Source: DATIUV01 sp049322755
GTDB taxonomy: Bacteria > Pseudomonadota > Gammaproteobacteria > Burkholderiales > UBA6910
DNA: 64,000 nucleotides
Assembly: GCA_049322755.1 (NCBI GenBank)
Contig: JBMOQX010000037.1
Span: 186,001-250,000, forward strand
Reading direction: 5' to 3'
Shown here: one piece after another, positions 31,201-38,654 of the stretch
Layout of the letters: the number at the start of each line of letters is the position of its first letter
Position numbering within the stretch: position 1 is the stretch's first letter
The notes under the pieces: model-generated
Databases searched by the model: none
Told to the model about the DNA's origin: nothing
The model's input: the letters and a program-made list of their open reading frames with translations, nothing else
Made by a program: the position numbers and the translations under genes

Positions 31201-32188
31201 CCGCACCTTCGTCGCGGATCTCGCCGCCGGCGCCGGTGGCCGCGCCGGGGAAAGGCGAGATCGCCGTCGGGTGGTTGTGGGTCTCCACCTTCATGAGGAT
31301 GTGGGTCTCGTCGTCGTGGTAGCGGTAGCCGCCGTCACCGGGCGACGGATAGAAGCGCCGCACCGTGGCGCCGCGAATCACCGACGCATTGTCCGAGTAG
31401 GCCACCAGCGTGTCGTCGGGCCGCAACTCGTGGGTGCGCCGGATCATGCCGAACAGGGAAGCGTCCTGGGGCTCGCCGTCGATCACCCAGGCGGCATTGA
31501 AGATCTTGTGGCGGCAGTGCTCCGAGTTGGCCTGGGCGAACATCATCAGCTCGACGTCCGTGGGATCGCGGCCCTCCCGGCGGAAGCTCGCCAGCAGATA
31601 GTCGATCTCGTCCTCGGACAGCGCCAGCCCCAGCTCGCGATTGGCGCGCTCCAGCGCCGGGCGCCCCTGCGCCAGCGCCGGCACGGTGGTGAGGGGGGCC
31701 GGCGCGACGTGGTGGAAAAGCCGCCCGGCGTCCTCCAGCGAATCGAGGACCGTCTCGGTCATGCGGTCGTGCAGCTCCGCGGCGAGGGCGCGGCGCTCGT
31801 CCGCCGACCAGCCGCCGGGGGGAGCGCCCGCGACCTGGTAGGCCACGCCGCGCTCGATCCGCTCCACGGCGGCCAGGCCGCACACCCGGGCGATGTCGGT
31901 GGCCTTGGACGACCAGGGTGAAATGGTGCCCAGCCGCGGCACCACCAGCAGCAACTCGCCCGCCGCGCTCGACGCCGCCGAGCGCGGACCGTAAGTGAGG
32001 ATGCCGGCGAGGGTCTCGCGCTGGGCGGGCGCAAGCTCTCCGCTCAAGGCGACGAAGTGGACGAATTCCGCCTCGACGCCGGCCACGGCAGGGACGGCCG
32101 CCTGCAGGCGCTCGATCAGCTTGGCGCGGCGAAAAGCGGAAAGCGCGTTACCGCCGCGCAGCTGGAGCATCGTGAAATCGCGGAGCAT
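28214..32188 (-). CDS. purL: Phosphoribosylformylglycinamidine synthase (large, single-chain)
   Basis: Purine biosynthesis enzyme of 1324 residues, ATP- and glutamine-dependent, converting FGAR to FGAM. N-terminal PurS-like and linker regions are followed by the synthetase domains ([60 protein letters not shown]). The C-terminal class I glutaminase domain has the nucleophile in [13 protein letters not shown] and upstream [19 protein letters not shown]. Length and domain order are those of the proteobacterial single-chain enzyme. It is transcribed alone, with divergent nnrD 119 bases upstream. Confidence 0.97.
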   Translation of the reverse strand: [1324 protein letters not shown]

Positions 32189-32307
32189 GGAAAAATTTCG
32201 ATTCTACCGCAAGCCGGAGGGCCGCCGTGCCACGACACGCCTTGCCGGGCCGCAAGGCATGGCCGAGAATACCGGCCTCTGCCTGCCACCGGCCGCCCCC
32301 TCCCCGC

Positions 32308-33813
32308 ATGCGTCCCCGCGTTCCCACCCGCGTTTACGCCACCGACGAGATCCGTGCCATCGAAGGCGCCGCGATGCAGGGGCCGGACGCGCTGCCGCTC
32401 ATGGAGCGCGCCGGCCTGGCAGTGGCCGAGGCCGCCCGCGAGCGCCTGGGCGAGCGCAGCCGCGTCCTGGTGGTGGCGGGCCCCGGCAACAACGGCGGCG
32501 ACGCCCTGGTGGCGGCGCGCCACCTGAGCGCCTGGTGGTATCGCGTCGACGTGGTGTTCGCCGGCGACGCCGGGAAGCTCCCGGGCGACGCGCGACAGGC
32601 GCTCGAGCGCTGGTGCGCGGCCGGCGGCACGCCGCTGCAGGACATTCCGGCGCGCGGCCCCTGGGATCTGGTGCTGGACGGCCTGTTCGGCATCGGCCTC
32701 CAGCGCGATCTGGAGGGCCGCTACCGCGAGCTGGTGGCGCGGGTCAACGGCATCGGCGCGCCGGTGCTGGCGATCGACCTGCCGAGCGGGCTCTGCAGCG
32801 ACACCGGCCGGATGCGCGGCGCCGCGGTTCGCGCCGAGCGGACCGTGACGTTCATCGCCCTCAAGCCGGGCCTGCTGACGCTGGACGGGCCCGATTGCTG
32901 CGGCGACATCCAGGTCGCGGATTTGGGCCTCCCCGACGAGATCTTTCCCGAGCCCACCCTGCGCGTGATCGAGCGGGAAGCGGCTGTGGCGGCGCTTCCC
33001 CGGCGCCGCCGCAACAGCCACAAGGGAACCCACGGCGACGTCGGCATCCTCGGCGGCGCGCCGTCGATGGTGGGCGCGGCGCTGCTGGCGGGCCGCAGCG
33101 CGCTGCGCGCGGGGGCCGGGCGCGTGTTCGTCGCGCCGATCGGCGACGACGCGCCAGCGGTGGACGCGGCGCAGCCGGAACTGATGCTGCGCGCGCCCGA
33201 GGCGCTGTTCCAGCTCGCCAACCTCGATTGCCTCGCGGTGGGCCCGGGTCTCGGCATGTCGCCCGATGCCTGCCAGTGGCTGCAGGCCGCGCTGGAAAGC
33301 CCGTGGCCGCTGGTGCTGGACGCCGACGCGCTGAACCTGATGGCCCGGCTGCCGCGCCTGCGCGAGCAGCTCGCGCAACGCGGCAACGCGACGCTCACGC
33401 CGCATCCGGCGGAAGCGGCGCGGCTGCTGGACCTCGCGACCGCCGACGTCCAGGCGGACCGCATCGCGGCCGCGCGCAAGCTCGCCGCGCTTTGCGGATG
33501 CGGCGTGGTGCTGAAGGGCGTGGGCAGCGTGTGCGCGTTTCCGCGGGGGCCGGTGTACCTCAACACCACGGGCAATCCCGGCATGGCCAGCGCCGGCATG
33601 GGCGACGTGCTGACCGGCCTGATCGCGGGATTGGCCGCCCAGGGCGCCGGTCTCGAGCAAGCGCTGCAGCTGGCGGTGCACCTGCACGGCGCCGCCGCCG
33701 ACCATTGCGTGGCGCAGGGGCTGGGCCCGATCGGCCTGACCGCGCTGGAGACCGCGGACGCCGCGCGCGTGCTGCTGAACCGCTGGGTCTACCCGCCGCC
33801 CGATTCCGTCTGA
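32308..33813 (+). CDS. nnrD: Bifunctional NAD(P)HX epimerase/dehydratase
   Basis: Metabolite-repair enzyme of about 501 residues with two domains. The N-terminal YjeF_N/NnrE epimerase has GPGNNGGDALVAARHL near residues 57-72 and the Asp region DLVLDGLFGIGL. The C-terminal NnrD dehydratase has SHKGTHGDVGILGGAPSMVG and the ATP/ADP site NTTGNPGMASAGMGDVLTGL. The start is set at MRPRVPTRVYATDE because family similarity begins there; no clear ribosome site is present and upstream GTG at 32227 is possible. The 3' end overlaps the convergent DUF190 gene by 25 bases. Confidence 0.92.
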   Translation: MRPRVPTRVYATDEIRAIEGAAMQGPDALPLMERAGLAVAEAARERLGERSRVLVVAGPGNNGGDALVAARHLSAWWYRVDVVFAGDAGKLPGDARQALERWCAAGGTPLQDIPARGPWDLVLDGLFGIGLQRDLEGRYRELVARVNGIGAPVLAIDLPSGLCSDTGRMRGAAVRAERTVTFIALKPGLLTLDGPDCCGDIQVADLGLPDEIFPEPTLRVIEREAAVAALPRRRRNSHKGTHGDVGILGGAPSMVGAALLAGRSALRAGAGRVFVAPIGDDAPAVDAAQPELMLRAPEALFQLANLDCLAVGPGLGMSPDACQWLQAALESPWPLVLDADALNLMARLPRLREQLAQRGNATLTPHPAEAARLLDLATADVQADRIAAARKLAALCGCGVVLKGVGSVCAFPRGPVYLNTTGNPGMASAGMGDVLTGLIAGLAAQGAGLEQALQLAVHLHGAAADHCVAQGLGPIGLTALETADAARVLLNRWVYPPPDSV

Positions 33814-34145
33814 TTGGCCTCTGGATCGCCGGTGACGACGCTGCCGTACACGGCGGGATGCTGGACGTAGAACAGATCCAGATCCTCCTCGCGCAATGCC
33901 GCCAGCAGCCCCTCCGCCTGGCTTTCGGACAGCACGAAGCACACTTCCAGCGGCAGTTCCGCCGCCAGATCGAAAAACGATTCCTCGTGCACTTCGCGAT
34001 GACGGCCGTAACCGGCGATGGCCCGGAACACCGAGCAGCCGCCGACCCCGCCCCGGTAGGCCTGCTCGATCAGCCATTCATAGACCAGCTTGCCCCGGTG
34101 CTGGGAGAACTCGGTGACGTAAAAGCGCAGGAATACTCCGTTCAT
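33789..34145 (-). CDS. DUF190-family protein
   Basis: Protein of 118 residues with a PII-like ferredoxin fold. Signature segments are LRFYVTEFSQHRGKLVYEWL and GVGGCSVFRAIAGYGRHREV, followed by LPLEVCFVLSESQAEGLLAA. DUF190 proteins often accompany the fluoride channel CrcB or other transporters; none is next to it here. It converges with nnrD. Function is not established. Confidence 0.8.
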   Translation of the reverse strand: MNGVFLRFYVTEFSQHRGKLVYEWLIEQAYRGGVGGCSVFRAIAGYGRHREVHEESFFDLAAELPLEVCFVLSESQAEGLLAALREEDLDLFYVQHPAVYGSVVTGDPEANQTESGGG

Positions 34146-34307
34146 GTCCGCTCCGTGCCGGCACAGGCGCCGGGCCGTGGGCAAGCTTAACCCAGGGATG
34201 CCGCGCCGCGCACGGCCCGATGCACCGACGCGTCCGATGCACCGATCGACGGCTCCCCGGATCGGGCGATAATGGAGCCGACGCAAGCGATCGGGAATGA
34301 CGGGCGC

Positions 34308-34670
34308 ATGAAAACAGCAGGCAAGGGGCCGCGGGCGCGGCTGCGGATCGTTCTGGGACCCGACGTCGCCATCGGCCCCGGCAAGGCGGACCTGCTGGAA
34401 GGCGTGAAGGCGAGCGGATCGATCGCGGCGGCGGGGCGCCGCATGGGCATGAGCTACAAGCGCGCCTGGTATCACGTCAGCGCCATGAACGCGTGTTTTG
34501 ACCGGCCCCTGGTGGAGGCGTCCCGCGGCGGTCCCCGCGGCGGCGGTGCGCAGCTCACACCCTTTGGCGAGGAGGTGCTCGCCCGCTTTCGACGCATGGA
34601 GGAGCTGACCGCCGCGGCGGTCGCGGACGAGCTGAAGGCGCTGGCGCGCAAGACCCGCAGGCGGCGTTGA
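34308..34670 (+). CDS. ModE-like winged-helix regulator without TOBE domains
   Basis: DNA-binding protein of 120 residues matching the N-terminal LysR-like domain of ModE: LLEGVKASGSIAAAGRRMGM followed by SYKRAWYHVSAMN. The molybdate-binding TOBE domains of full ModE are absent, as in many short ModE-type regulators, so how it senses metal cannot be read from the sequence. The nearby palindrome at 34689-34710 and the modABC genes downstream are its probable targets. An ATG 12 codons upstream is an alternative start. Confidence 0.85.
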   Translation: MKTAGKGPRARLRIVLGPDVAIGPGKADLLEGVKASGSIAAAGRRMGMSYKRAWYHVSAMNACFDRPLVEASRGGPRGGGAQLTPFGEEVLARFRRMEELTAAAVADELKALARKTRRRR

Positions 34671-34688
34671 CAGCCCGGATATCGCATC

Positions 34689-34710
34689 GATATAGTCGAT
34701 TGGCTATATC
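34689..34710. promoter_or_regulatory. ModE-type operator upstream of modA
   Basis: Perfect inverted repeat GATATAG / CTATATC with an 8-base spacer. The TATA-rich half-sites and spacing resemble known ModE boxes. It ends 19 bases before the modA ATG, so binding there would block transcription or ribosome access; repression at high molybdate is the family precedent. Confidence 0.7.
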
Positions 34711-34729
34711 CATTTCTCCAAGGGTCGCC

Positions 34730-35542
34730 ATGGATCCGTATGCTGCCCGGCGCCGCCGTCGGCCGCTGCTGAAGCTGCTTGCGGCGGCCGTGACGAGTCT
34801 GGTGCTGACCATGCCCTTACGCGCGGGCGCGGAGCCGCCCCTGATTGCCGCCGCGTCCGACCTGCAGTTCGCCCTCGAAGAGGTGGCCCGGGCGTTCTCC
34901 GCCCGGACGGGCCGGCAGGTGAAACTCTCGTTCGGATCGTCAGGCAATTTCGCGCGCCAGATTCGTCAGGGCGCGCCGTATCAGATGTTCTTCTCCGCCG
35001 ACGAGCAGTACGTCCTCGACCTTGCCCGCGACCGCTTCGCCCGCGACGAAGGCGCGCTCTATGCGGTCGGCCGGATCGTCCTCCTGACACCCCGCGGCTC
35101 CTCGCTCCAGGCCGACGGGTCGCTCGCCGACCTGCGCGCCGCGCTCGCCGACGGCCGTTTGAAGAAATTCGCCATCGCCAACCCGGAGCACGCGCCTTAC
35201 GGCCGGCGGGCCGAGGAAGCGCTGCGCCACGCCGGACTCTGGGACGCGATCCGGGGCCGCCTGGTGCTGGGCGAGAACGTGTCACAGGCGGCGCAGTTCG
35301 CCGTCTCCGGATCCACCCAGGGCGGCATCATTGCGTATTCGCTGGCACTTTCCCCGAAGGTTTCGGCCCGGGGGGAATACGCCCTGATCACGGCCCAGTG
35401 GCATCGGCCGCTGCGCCAGCGCATGGCGCTGCTGAATCCCGCCGGCCCGGTCGCGGAGGAATTCTTCCGGTTCGCGCAGGAGGACCCCGCCCGCGCGATC
35501 TTCCGCAAGCACGGCTTCGCCCTCGCCGGCGAGGCCTCCTGA
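34730..35542 (+). CDS. modA: Molybdate ABC transporter substrate-binding protein
   Basis: Periplasmic binding protein of 270 residues. A signal peptide (about 1-35, ending LRAGAEP) precedes the ModA start AAASDLQFALEEVARAF and the oxyanion-pocket segments SFGSSGNFARQIRQGAPYQM and FFSADEQYVLDLA. The start at MDPYAARRRR has AAGG upstream; the frame is open for 21 codons before. It is the first gene of modABC, directly behind the ModE-type operator. Confidence 0.93.
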   Translation: MDPYAARRRRRPLLKLLAAAVTSLVLTMPLRAGAEPPLIAAASDLQFALEEVARAFSARTGRQVKLSFGSSGNFARQIRQGAPYQMFFSADEQYVLDLARDRFARDEGALYAVGRIVLLTPRGSSLQADGSLADLRAALADGRLKKFAIANPEHAPYGRRAEEALRHAGLWDAIRGRLVLGENVSQAAQFAVSGSTQGGIIAYSLALSPKVSARGEYALITAQWHRPLRQRMALLNPAGPVAEEFFRFAQEDPARAIFRKHGFALAGEAS

Positions 35543-35569
35543 GCGCGGCGCGCGACCGGGCGCAACGCG

Positions 35570-36238
35570 ATGGACTGGGACGCGCTCTGGCTGTCGCTGC
35601 GACTGGGCATCGTCACCGTCCTGGTGCTCCTGCCCGTGGGCATCGCCGCGGGGCGCTGGCTCGCCTATCGTGACTTCGCCGGCAAGAGCGTGGTCGAGGC
35701 GCTGGTGGCGCTGCCGCTGGTGCTGCCGCCGACCGTGTTCGGCTACTACCTGCTGGTCGCCTTCGGCGCCGCCTCGCCGCTGGGAGCGCTGTGGCAGCAG
35801 GCCTTCGGCCGGCCCCTGGTGTTCACCTTCGAGGGGCTGCTGCTGGCATCGCTCATCTTCAACCTGCCGTTCGCGATCCAGCCCATGCAGCGTGCGTTCG
35901 AGGCCATCGCCCCCGAGCTGCGGCAGGCGGCGGCCAGCTGCGGGCTGCGCCCCTGGCAGGTCCTGGGCCGCGTCGAGCTGCCGCTGGCGTGGCCCGGCAT
36001 CGTCACCGCGCTGGTGCTCGCCTTCGCCCACACATTGGGCGAGTTCGGCATCGTGCTCATGGTGGGAGGCAGCATCCCCGGGGAAACCCGGACCATTGCC
36101 ATCGCCATCTACGACCGCGTGCAGGCGTTCGATGACCGCGCGGCGGCGCAGATGTCGGCGTTCCTGCTGGTGCTGTCCCTCGCGGCGATCGCCGTGACGT
36201 TCGTGCTCTCGCGCCGTGTCGGCCGCCGCCTCGGATAG
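35570..36238 (+). CDS. modB: Molybdate ABC transporter permease
   Basis: Inner-membrane permease of 222 residues with about five transmembrane helices. The EAA loop that contacts the ATPase is ELRQAAASCGLRPWQVLGRV near residues 110-129. The family block LPLVLPPTVFGYYLLV is present. The gene starts 27 bases after modA, and its 3' end overlaps the modC start region by 23 bases. Confidence 0.94.
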   Translation: MDWDALWLSLRLGIVTVLVLLPVGIAAGRWLAYRDFAGKSVVEALVALPLVLPPTVFGYYLLVAFGAASPLGALWQQAFGRPLVFTFEGLLLASLIFNLPFAIQPMQRAFEAIAPELRQAAASCGLRPWQVLGRVELPLAWPGIVTALVLAFAHTLGEFGIVLMVGGSIPGETRTIAIAIYDRVQAFDDRAAAQMSAFLLVLSLAAIAVTFVLSRRVGRRLG

Positions 36239-37364
36239 CGCGCCGGGCCTGGCGCTGCGCCTGGCGCAGCCCGGCCCGATTCCGCTCGACGCGACGCTCC
36301 ACTGCGCCGCCGGCGAGGTCACCGCGCTGGTGGGCCCATCGGGCAGCGGCAAATCGACGCTGCTGCGCGCCATCGCCGGCCATTACCGCGCGCGCGCCGG
36401 TCGCATCGCGGTCAACGGCGAGGTCTGGTTCGACAGCCAGGCGGGCATCGACCTGGCACCGCACGTGCGCCGCGCCGGACTGGTGTTCCAGAGCTACGCG
36501 CTGTTCCCCCACATGAGCGCGCTGGAAAACGTCGCGGCGGCCCTCGGCCATCTTCCCGCCGCGTGCCGCCCGGCGCGGGCCCGGGAGCTGCTGGATCTCG
36601 TCCATCTGACGGGACTCGAGGCGCGGCGGCCGGCCGAACTCTCGGGAGGCCAGCAACAACGGGTCGCGGTGGCGCGCGCGCTGGCGCGTGAGCCGGCGGT
36701 GCTGCTGCTGGACGAGCCGTTCTCGGCGGTGGACCGCAGCACGCGGGAGAAGCTGTACCGCGAACTCGCCGACATGCGCCGCCGGCTGGCGATGCCCGTG
36801 GTGCTGGTCACCCACGATCTCGACGAGGCGCTCATGCTGGCGGACCGACTGGTGCTGCTGCAACGGGGCGCCGCCATCCAGGATGGCGCGCCCTACGAGG
36901 TGCTGGCGCAGCCCGCCAGCGTACAGGCGGCGCGCCTGCTGGGTCTGCGCAATCTCTTCACCGGGACGGTGGTGGAGCATCGCGCGCAGTCCGGCGCGAC
37001 GCTGCTGCGCTGGCGCGGCCACACCCTGGAGGCACGCCTCAGTCCGGCGTTCGCCCCGGGCACGACCGCCGCCTGGGTCATCCCCTCGTCGCGCGTCGTC
37101 CTGCACCGGCGCGACCGTCCCTCCCGCGGCGAGCATGAGAATCCGCTCGCCGGCGTGATTCGCGACGCCGTGGTTCTCGGCGACACCACCCACGCCACGC
37201 TGTTGGTGGACGCCGACGAGGCCGCGCCGCTGCAGTTCAGCGTTCCCACCCATGTCGCGCACCGCAACCGCGTCGCGCAAGGCGGCCCGGCCAGCGTTTC
37301 CCTGCTGGCGGACGCCATTCACCTCATGCCGCCCGAGGCACCCGCCCGCGCCGGCCCCGATTAG
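36216..37364 (+). CDS. modC: Molybdate ABC transporter ATP-binding protein
   Basis: ATPase of 382 residues. Walker A GPSGSGKST (about 41-49), Q-loop VFQSYALFPHMS, signature LSGGQQQRVAVARAL, Walker B VLLLDEPFSAVD and H-loop LVTHDLDEA are intact. A C-terminal extension of about 130 residues contains a TOBE-like region (NPLAGVIRDAVVLGDTTHAT) that in ModC binds molybdate or modulates ATPase. It starts at GTG within modB and converges with moaE, with 4 bases between the stops. Confidence 0.93.
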   Translation: MSAAASDSAPGLALRLAQPGPIPLDATLHCAAGEVTALVGPSGSGKSTLLRAIAGHYRARAGRIAVNGEVWFDSQAGIDLAPHVRRAGLVFQSYALFPHMSALENVAAALGHLPAACRPARARELLDLVHLTGLEARRPAELSGGQQQRVAVARALAREPAVLLLDEPFSAVDRSTREKLYRELADMRRRLAMPVVLVTHDLDEALMLADRLVLLQRGAAIQDGAPYEVLAQPASVQAARLLGLRNLFTGTVVEHRAQSGATLLRWRGHTLEARLSPAFAPGTTAAWVIPSSRVVLHRRDRPSRGEHENPLAGVIRDAVVLGDTTHATLLVDADEAAPLQFSVPTHVAHRNRVAQGGPASVSLLADAIHLMPPEAPARAGPD

Positions 37365-37368
37365 GGGC

Positions 37369-37821
37369 TCACCCTTTCCAGCGCGCTGCGGCGACGTCGT
37401 CGGATTCGCGCGCGTCCACCCAGCGCTCGCCGGCCGGAGTTGCTTCCTTCTTCCAGAACGGCGCGCGGGTCTTGAGAAAGTCCATGATGAACTCGCACGC
37501 CGCGAACGCGTCGCCGCGGTGCGCGGAAGCCACCACCACCAGCACGATCTGGTCGGTGGGCCTGAGCGACCCGACCCGGTGCACCACCACCGCGTCGATC
37601 ACGTTCCAGCGCCCCCGGGCCTCGGCGACGATGTCCTCCAGCGCCTTCTCGGTCATGCCCGGGTAGTGCTCGAGGAACATCTCGCGCACCGGATCGCCCT
37701 CGCTGACATCGCGCACCAGGCCGATGAAGCTCGCCACCGCGCCGATCTTCGGGTTGCCGGCGCGCAGCTGCGCGACCTCCCGCCCGACGTCGAAGTCCTG
37801 CTCCTGCACCCGCACCGCCAT
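37369..37821 (-). CDS. moaE: Molybdopterin synthase catalytic subunit
   Basis: Large subunit of molybdopterin synthase, 150 residues. It transfers sulfur from MoaD thiocarboxylate to cPMP. Visible features are the blocks IGAVASFIGLVRDVSEGDPV, MFLEHYPGMTEKALEDI, and VVHRVGSLRPTDQIVLVVVA, and the catalytic lysine region FLKTRAPFWKKE. It lies 1 base after moaD at the end of the minus-strand mobB-moaD-moaE run. Confidence 0.95.
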   Translation of the reverse strand: MAVRVQEQDFDVGREVAQLRAGNPKIGAVASFIGLVRDVSEGDPVREMFLEHYPGMTEKALEDIVAEARGRWNVIDAVVVHRVGSLRPTDQIVLVVVASAHRGDAFAACEFIMDFLKTRAPFWKKEATPAGERWVDARESDDVAAARWKG

Positions 37822-37822
37822 G

Positions 37823-38077
37823 TCAGCCTCCCGTCACCGGCGGAAAGAACGCGACCTCGTCGCCGTCGCCCACCACCGTGTCGTACTGGGCCATCTCCCG
37901 GTTGACCGCCACGCGCACCGCCCGCCCCGGCGCCAGCTCCTCGGACCACGGCCCGCCGCGCGAGCGCAGCCATTCGATCAGCGAGCCCACGTCCTCGATG
38001 CCCGAGACCGCGGAGACGCTCTCCCCGCCGGTGCCCAGCGCTTCCTTGAGCCGCGCGAAATAGAGAATCCGGATCAT
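37823..38077 (-). CDS. moaD: Molybdopterin synthase sulfur-carrier subunit
   Basis: Ubiquitin-fold sulfur carrier of 84 residues. The C terminus ends in the required Gly-Gly (FFPPVTGG), which is adenylated and thiocarboxylated. It starts with MIRILYFARLKEALG, typical of MoaD. Its ATG overlaps the mobB stop (ATGA), and moaE follows after one base. Confidence 0.94.
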   Translation of the reverse strand: MIRILYFARLKEALGTGGESVSAVSGIEDVGSLIEWLRSRGGPWSEELAPGRAVRVAVNREMAQYDTVVGDGDEVAFFPPVTGG

Positions 38078-38625
38078 GTCGGCACCTCGATGTGCTTCCG
38101 GTGCGCGGCGGCCGGCGCATCGCCGGAACGCTCCCCCAACCCGGTGTGCCTCAGGACGAACGCCGCGATGGCGTCGTAATCCTCGAGCCCGAACTGCGGC
38201 AGCGCCGTGTCCAGCGCCTCGTTGCTCGCGATTCCCACGACGCTCGGGTCGCCGGGATAGAGCAGCGGCTTGCCGGTGGCGCGCCGGTGGATCTCGATTT
38301 TCGGATAGGGCTCTTTCTTGAAGCCCTCGACGATCACCAGGTCGCAGGGCGAGAAGCGCGCGAGCTGCTCGGTCAGGGAAGGCTCGGGCGCGCCGCGCAG
38401 CTCGTGCATCAGCACCCAGCGGCTCCCCGAGCTCACCAGGACTTCGGTGGCGCCCGCCTGCCGGTGCCGATAGGAGTCCTTGCCCGGGCGGTCGATGTCG
38501 AAATCGTGGTGCGCGTGCTTGATGAGCGACACCCGCACCCCCTCCAGCACCAGACGCGGAATGATCTGCTCGATCATGGTGGTCTTGCCGCTCCCGGAAT
38601 ACCCTGCGAATCCGAATACCTTCAC
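38074..38625 (-). CDS. mobB: Molybdopterin-guanine dinucleotide biosynthesis adapter protein
   Basis: P-loop GTP-binding protein of 183 residues that assists MobA in making bis-MGD cofactor. The Walker A motif GYSGSGKTTMIEQ is at residues 8-20, and LVIVEGFKKEPYPKIEIHR is the family hallmark. bis-MGD is the cofactor form used by the formate dehydrogenase at 54232. The gene is coupled to moaD and follows the sensor kinase gene by 29 bases. Confidence 0.94.
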   Translation of the reverse strand: MKVFGFAGYSGSGKTTMIEQIIPRLVLEGVRVSLIKHAHHDFDIDRPGKDSYRHRQAGATEVLVSSGSRWVLMHELRGAPEPSLTEQLARFSPCDLVIVEGFKKEPYPKIEIHRRATGKPLLYPGDPSVVGIASNEALDTALPQFGLEDYDAIAAFVLRHTGLGERSGDAPAAAHRKHIEVPT

Positions 38626-38654
38626 CGTCGTCCTTCCTCCTGCCGCGGCCCGCC

